From Kosmotogaceae bacterium UBA1373 (GTDB lineage: Bacteria > Thermotogota > Thermotogae > Petrotogales > Kosmotogaceae), in contig DBRH01000070.1 in assembly GCA_002305955.1 (NCBI GenBank), positions 1 through 8,565 of the forward strand: a DNA stretch of 8,565 bases. Direction: 5' to 3'. Shown here one piece after another: positions 5,629 through 8,565 of the stretch (the stretch's first letter is position 1; the number at the start of each line of letters is the position of its first letter). The position numbers and the translations under genes were made by a program. A model generated the notes under the pieces. That model ran no database searches. It was not told where the DNA came from and was given only the letters and a program-made list of their open reading frames with translations.

Positions 5629-6530
5629 GACTTTTAGAAGGTGTAGGTGTCGCTCCACTGACTCCCATGTCGGCCGATGGAACGAAAATAGAGTACGGTG
5701 CGATATCCAATTATGTAGATTTTCTCGTGGAGAAGGGTGTGAACGGTATGTTCGTGCTCGGCACCACGGGCGAGGGAACCTCTCTCTGCGTTTCAGAAAG
5801 GAAGAAAGCGCTCGAGGCTTTCATAAAGGCCAACGACGATAGAATGACGATAATATCCCACTGCGGTGCGGCGGTTTTCGAGGATATTCTCGACCTTCTG
5901 AAGCATTCCAGAGCCTGCGGCGCTCACGCCGCCGCCGTGGTCACTCCATTCTTCTTTAAGCATAGCCAGGATGAACTCTTCGCTTTCTACGACGCTATCG
6001 CTACAGAGATGGGAGAGTACCCGCTCTACATATACAACATCCCGTCGCTCACGAAGAACTGGATAAGCGTCGATGTGTTGAAGAGACTTCACCAGAAGCA
6101 TCCCTGGATAGTCGGTGTGAAGGACAGCAGCGGCGACTTCGTGTACGCTTTGTCTGTGATCCAGAACCTCCCCGGTACGTTCAACACGGTCGTCGGTTGC
6201 GATGCGGCCTATTCGGCCGTTCTCACGAACGGAGGGAAGGCCTGTGTTTCCGGTCCGGGAGCGGTCTTCCCGGAGTTCTTCGTCAAAGTTCGCGATGCGG
6301 TAAGAGCCGGAAAATACGAGGAGGCCTTCAAAGCCCAGAAATCCCTCACCAAACTCACAATGGCCGTTGGAAACGGGGCCAACATACCTTACATGAAGTC
6401 GGTTCTTGAGAAGAGGGGTTTGAAGATGGGTGGAGTAAGGATGCCTCTAAAGGTTTCCACGAGAGAAGAGATGGAGGATCTCGATCGCGACTTGTTCAGA
6501 GTTATGGCCGAGGTTGGAATACAGTTCTGA
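5625..6530 (+). CDS. DapA/NanA-superfamily class I lyase (aldolase), substrate unknown
   Basis: A 301-residue (beta/alpha)8 lyase of the dihydrodipicolinate synthase/N-acetylneuraminate lyase superfamily, usual length. Visible active-site parts are GTTGEG (46-51) for the carboxylate of pyruvate or the 2-oxo acid, Y137 in YNIP, and Schiff-base lysine K166 in GVKDSSGD. Two residues diagnostic of DapA are absent. The Arg after the YNxP motif that holds aspartate semialdehyde is L142, as in NanA, and the partner-subunit Tyr of VTPYY is F110 in VTPFFF. The NanA sugar-binding acid after GYD is also missing (GCDAA, 191-195). It is therefore probably neither enzyme but a related aldolase that splits a 4-hydroxy-2-oxo acid to pyruvate plus an aldehyde, or a dehydratase/deaminase of the same fold. 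It is the last gene of the operon, with GGAGG 9 bases upstream and an ATGA overlap. Confidence 0.9.
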   Translation: MRLLEGVGVAPLTPMSADGTKIEYGAISNYVDFLVEKGVNGMFVLGTTGEGTSLCVSERKKALEAFIKANDDRMTIISHCGAAVFEDILDLLKHSRACGAHAAAVVTPFFFKHSQDELFAFYDAIATEMGEYPLYIYNIPSLTKNWISVDVLKRLHQKHPWIVGVKDSSGDFVYALSVIQNLPGTFNTVVGCDAAYSAVLTNGGKACVSGPGAVFPEFFVKVRDAVRAGKYEEAFKAQKSLTKLTMAVGNGANIPYMKSVLEKRGLKMGGVRMPLKVSTREEMEDLDRDLFRVMAEVGIQF

Positions 6531-6568
6531 GCCTCCCCATTCGATACTCTCAAAAACCGAGAAAATCG

Positions 6569-6601
6569 AAAGCGGCCGGGTTTCATGTCCGGCCGCTTTT
6601 T
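6569..6601. terminator. Terminator between convergent operons
   Basis: An 11-bp stem (6569-6579 with 6589-6599; core GCGGCCGG/CCGGCCGC) with a 9-base loop is followed on the plus strand by a run of five T. It ends the transport operon 38 bases after its last stop. Read on the minus strand, the stem is followed by CGATTTTC, a weaker T-rich tail, so it may also end the opposing operon. Confidence 0.85.
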
Positions 6602-6648
6602 GATGCTCTCCGGTCAAGCAACTAACGCGCGAAACATCACTGGCAACT

Positions 6649-7143
6649 TCAGTCAATTCCATTCGCCCACGAAGCGATACTCTCCCAGTTGCGGAAATCA
6701 CCGATCTCGGCCCCGACTTTTTTGATTATCATTCTTTCGAAGGGATTCATCTTGTCGCTCTCTATTCTTCCTCCGAAGCAGGTTATTTCAACGGGCTTTA
6801 TTCGCTCTATCGTCGGTCTCAGAGATTCCGGGAAGCGCCAGCCGCCAAGCAATTCCAGTGGGTCTCCCGCACCGGTCGGACCGCTAAGGAAGATCCGCAG
6901 GGGCAGCTTTGCAAGCTCATCCGCGTAGGTTTTCAGGAATTTGACCGCCTCCCTTCTCCACAGCCCTATATAAACGGCCGTTCCAAGGATCGCTGTTTTG
7001 TAAGGCGAGAGATCGACGACTTCCCTGGCAGGCAGCACATCCACCTGCATCTGTCTTTTTCGAAGCACCTCTCCGATCTTTTCGGCGATCTCCGCGGTAG
7101 ATCCACGCTTGGTGGCGTAGGCTACCAAAAATTTCTCCTTCAT
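6649..7143 (-). CDS. Flavodoxin-domain protein (Flavodoxin_5/HemG-like)
   Basis: A 164-residue single-domain flavodoxin-like protein. The FMN phosphate loop is ATKRGSTAEIA (10-20). The second loop is GTAVYIGLWRREAVKFL (54-70), where W62 may stack on the flavin. The third region is SGPTGAGDP (87-95), and the C-terminal FGGRI then GDFRNWESIASWA (148-160) is a typical family ending. This group includes the menaquinone-dependent protoporphyrinogen oxidase HemG and many stand-alone electron carriers or oxidoreductases. No heme gene is nearby, so I do not assign that reaction. The start overlaps the membrane-protein gene by ATGA, with AGGAGG 8 bases upstream. As third gene of a TetR-led operon it may carry electrons to or from the membrane protein, which is inference from gene order only. 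Confidence 0.85.
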   Translation of the reverse strand: MKEKFLVAYATKRGSTAEIAEKIGEVLRKRQMQVDVLPAREVVDLSPYKTAILGTAVYIGLWRREAVKFLKTYADELAKLPLRIFLSGPTGAGDPLELLGGWRFPESLRPTIERIKPVEITCFGGRIESDKMNPFERMIIKKVGAEIGDFRNWESIASWANGID

Positions 7144-7826
7144 GAGGCAATCCTCCTGTCAGGTTCAGTGTCATGGACCATTCCCGATAGAAAGGCAAGA
7201 ATCATGAGTATAAACCCCGCTCCCAGCGAAGAAAGCATCACCAGAGAGATCGTATCCGGGTTTTTTACGAAGGGGACGAGTCCGAAGATGGCGATTTCTA
7301 GCGCAAATACAATGGCAACGGAAGAGGCCACCAAAAAGGGCTGCCAAAAACGGGCCGTCTTTTTTCGAAGGCCGCCGGTCTTTTCGCTCTTTGAAGGCTT
7401 CAACTGTTTGTGAATGAAAGTCGAGAAGACCCATATAATAGAGAAGAAAACCACCTGTCCTATTCCCCCGCCAACCATGAACAGCAAAACAAAGAGCAGC
7501 AGCAACACAGTCGGACCGTTCCTTCTGTGAAGGAAACCGACCGACCAGACTATCACGGCCAGTCCCACCGCCATGGAAGCGATCCCTGTGATCAAGAAAT
7601 TGGGAATAACTGTGAAGGCCGGCTCATTGCCGTATTCCCACATCCTGTTGGCCTCCCCGATTGCGTGGATCACCAATCCGTTAGTCGGGGTGAACCCCTG
7701 CAGCGCCTCGAAGAACCCGTGGCCTATGCCGCCAATACCGAAGATTATCGCCATAGTCGCTACGACAACCAGTATCGTGCGATTGACAATCTTCGAACCT
7801 GCCTTTGAAATACCCGCTTGCTTCAT
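7140..7826 (-). CDS. Multi-pass membrane protein of unrecognised family
   Basis: A 228-residue integral membrane protein that I do not recognise. Hydrophobic segments fall at about 17-38, 73-98, 105-138 (long enough for two passes) and, after a basic loop (KPSKSEKTGGLRKKTARF, 143-160), at about 163-187 and 192-216, giving five or six passes. The first and third segments are glycine-rich (FGIGGIGHGFFEAL at 29-42, MVGGGIG at 117-123). The loop at about 40-72 between the first two segments contains acidic and aromatic residues (ANRMWEYGNEP). There is no transporter signature, no heme-binding CxxCH and no signal peptide distinct from the first segment. The gene overlaps the TetR stop and the flavodoxin start by 4 bases each, with AGGAGG before its ATG, so it belongs firmly to this operon and is the likely functional target of the regulator. 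Confidence 0.85.
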   Translation of the reverse strand: MKQAGISKAGSKIVNRTILVVVATMAIIFGIGGIGHGFFEALQGFTPTNGLVIHAIGEANRMWEYGNEPAFTVIPNFLITGIASMAVGLAVIVWSVGFLHRRNGPTVLLLLFVLLFMVGGGIGQVVFFSIIWVFSTFIHKQLKPSKSEKTGGLRKKTARFWQPFLVASSVAIVFALEIAIFGLVPFVKNPDTISLVMLSSLGAGFILMILAFLSGMVHDTEPDRRIAS

Positions 7827-8407
7827 TTCTTTGCCTCCTTATCGTATCTGGCCAGAACCAGATCTACCATTTGATTTATCTTTCCCCTTCGCTGCTTCTC
7901 GTCAAAAAAATCAGCGCCGAGATACTTCCCGTAAAGAACGGGATCGACGACTATATGATGGAACGGAAGCATTAGCTGCAGGGCGATAACGTTCAGATCT
8001 GAGAAAGTGTAACCCTTGAAGATTTCCTGCAAAAGCGGTAAAACCATCTGACAGGAGTTCCTGCAGCCCTCTTTCAGCTCGCCGGCTATGGCGATCCTGC
8101 TCACGTTGTAAAATTCGAAAGCCGCATCGGCGGTGGTAAGGAGTATCTCTCTCAACCTGGTTTCCGGATCGCTTTCGATTGCATCGCTTCGCCGCAACTG
8201 CCCGATGATCTCTCCCATCATCGTCCCCACAACCTGACCTATGAGATTTTCCTTCGACTGGAAATGGTAGTTGATCAGCGAAGGATTCACTCCAGCCCTG
8301 TCGCCTATTTGCCTCGTAGTGAGTTTGTGCGCGTCTTTCCCTTCCCTAATAAATTCAAGCGTGGCTCTGAAGATCCTTTCCCTGGTGTTGATTTCTTCGA
8401 TCGTCAA
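7823..8407 (-). CDS. TetR-family transcriptional regulator
   Basis: A 194-residue regulator. The N-terminal helix-turn-helix (29-55, LTTRQIGDRAGVNPSLINYHF then SKENL) is a textbook TetR DNA-binding domain; the remaining helices form the ligand-binding and dimer domain, which is too variable to name a ligand. The start codon is TTG at 8405-8407. AGGAGG (8416-8421) lies 8 bases before it, the conserved domain begins right after it, and the next in-frame Met is past residue 60, so TTG is well supported. It heads an operon with the membrane protein (ATGA overlap) and the flavodoxin. A palindrome covers the expected transcription start of its own promoter, which is the usual arrangement for self-repression relieved by a small, often hydrophobic, ligand. 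Confidence 0.92.
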   Translation of the reverse strand: MTIEEINTRERIFRATLEFIREGKDAHKLTTRQIGDRAGVNPSLINYHFQSKENLIGQVVGTMMGEIIGQLRRSDAIESDPETRLREILLTTADAAFEFYNVSRIAIAGELKEGCRNSCQMVLPLLQEIFKGYTFSDLNVIALQLMLPFHHIVVDPVLYGKYLGADFFDEKQRRGKINQMVDLVLARYDKEAKK

Positions 8408-8424
8408 TCGGTTCGCCTCCTCTG

Positions 8425-8466
8425 TATTTGAACATAATTAAAATACATTTCGAACGTGTTCAAATA
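8425..8466. promoter_or_regulatory. Candidate TetR operator region
   Basis: A compact near-palindrome, TTCGAACGTGTTCAAA (8449-8464), sits at the expected transcription start just after the -10 box. A further matching half-site lies 32 bp into the leader: TATTTGAACA (8425-8434) is the exact reverse complement of TGTTCAAATA (8457-8466). The likely half-site is TTTGAAC. Protein bound here would cover the start site, consistent with self-repression. No binding data are available from sequence alone. Confidence 0.65.
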
Positions 8467-8467
8467 T

Positions 8468-8495
8468 ATTATATTCATCCATATAGATTTGTCAA
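8468..8495 (-). promoter_or_regulatory. Strong promoter of the TetR operon
   Basis: On the minus strand, TTGACA (8490-8495) and TATAAT (8468-8473) are both perfect consensus hexamers with 16 bases between them. Transcription would start near 8461, leaving a leader of about 50 bases before the TTG start. Confidence 0.8.
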
Positions 8496-8565
8496 GGGGG
8501 CTAGTTTTATCGCAACTGAAGGAGCCACAGATTTTGTTGAAAACCAGAACATATTTTGCTGCAAG

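Noticed and set aside
4459..6530. Lysine biosynthesis pair (dapL + dapA)
   Set aside because: The lyase lacks the DapA Arg and Tyr, no other lysine genes are present, and the genes are joined to an amino-acid importer with an IclR regulator, which fits catabolism better.
6540..6570. Imperfect hairpin TTCGAT...ATCGAA touching the left edge of the convergent terminator
   Set aside because: It could compete with the terminator on the minus strand, but the pairing is interrupted and the overlap is only two bases, so I do not claim an antiterminator.
1..8565. CRISPR arrays, tRNA or rRNA genes, insertion sequences and riboswitches
   Set aside because: I saw no regularly spaced repeats, tRNA cloverleaf, transposase motif or known riboswitch core in any intergenic region.

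Overview
The window shows eleven genes: one cut off at the left edge and ten complete. The base composition is near-balanced, with many AGA/AGG arginine codons and ATA isoleucine codons, strong GGAGG-type ribosome binding sites and repeated 4-nt ATGA gene overlaps. The binding protein carries a cleavable, non-lipoprotein signal peptide, which suggests a cell with an outer envelope compartment. Together this fits an anaerobe of the Thermotogota (a Mesotoga/Kosmotoga-like genome is my best guess). A Synergistota-type amino-acid fermenter is the main alternative. This is an inference from style only; no rRNA or marker gene is present.

Positions 1-286: the 3' end of an exporter-type ABC ATPase, closed by a clear intrinsic terminator. 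Positions 469-1224: an IclR-family regulator. Positions 1225-1531 are non-coding and hold the control region of the next operon: two tandem 15-bp sites of the form TTGAA-N5-TTCAA spaced exactly 20 bp centre to centre, a possible promoter, and a separate 17-bp inverted repeat just before the first gene. A third copy of the 15-bp site covers the ribosome binding site and start of the IclR gene.

Positions 1532-6530: a tightly packed six-gene operon. It encodes a polar-amino-acid-type binding protein, an ATPase, two permeases, a PLP aminotransferase and a DapA/NanA-superfamily class I lyase. A strong hairpin lies between the binding protein and the ATPase, and the last three junctions are ATGA overlaps. 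The simplest reading is uptake of an amino acid, transamination to its 2-oxo acid, and retro-aldol cleavage of that acid. The lyase lacks residues diagnostic of dihydrodipicolinate synthase, so this is probably catabolism of a 4-hydroxy or otherwise substituted amino acid rather than lysine synthesis. The substrate is not known.

Positions 6569-6601: a GC-rich terminator between convergent operons. Positions 6649-8407 (minus strand): a three-gene operon of a TetR-family regulator, an unrecognised multi-pass membrane protein and a flavodoxin-domain protein, joined by two ATGA overlaps. It is read from a near-consensus promoter with a palindrome at the expected transcription start, so the regulator probably controls its own operon. 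Positions 8496-8565 show nothing I can support.
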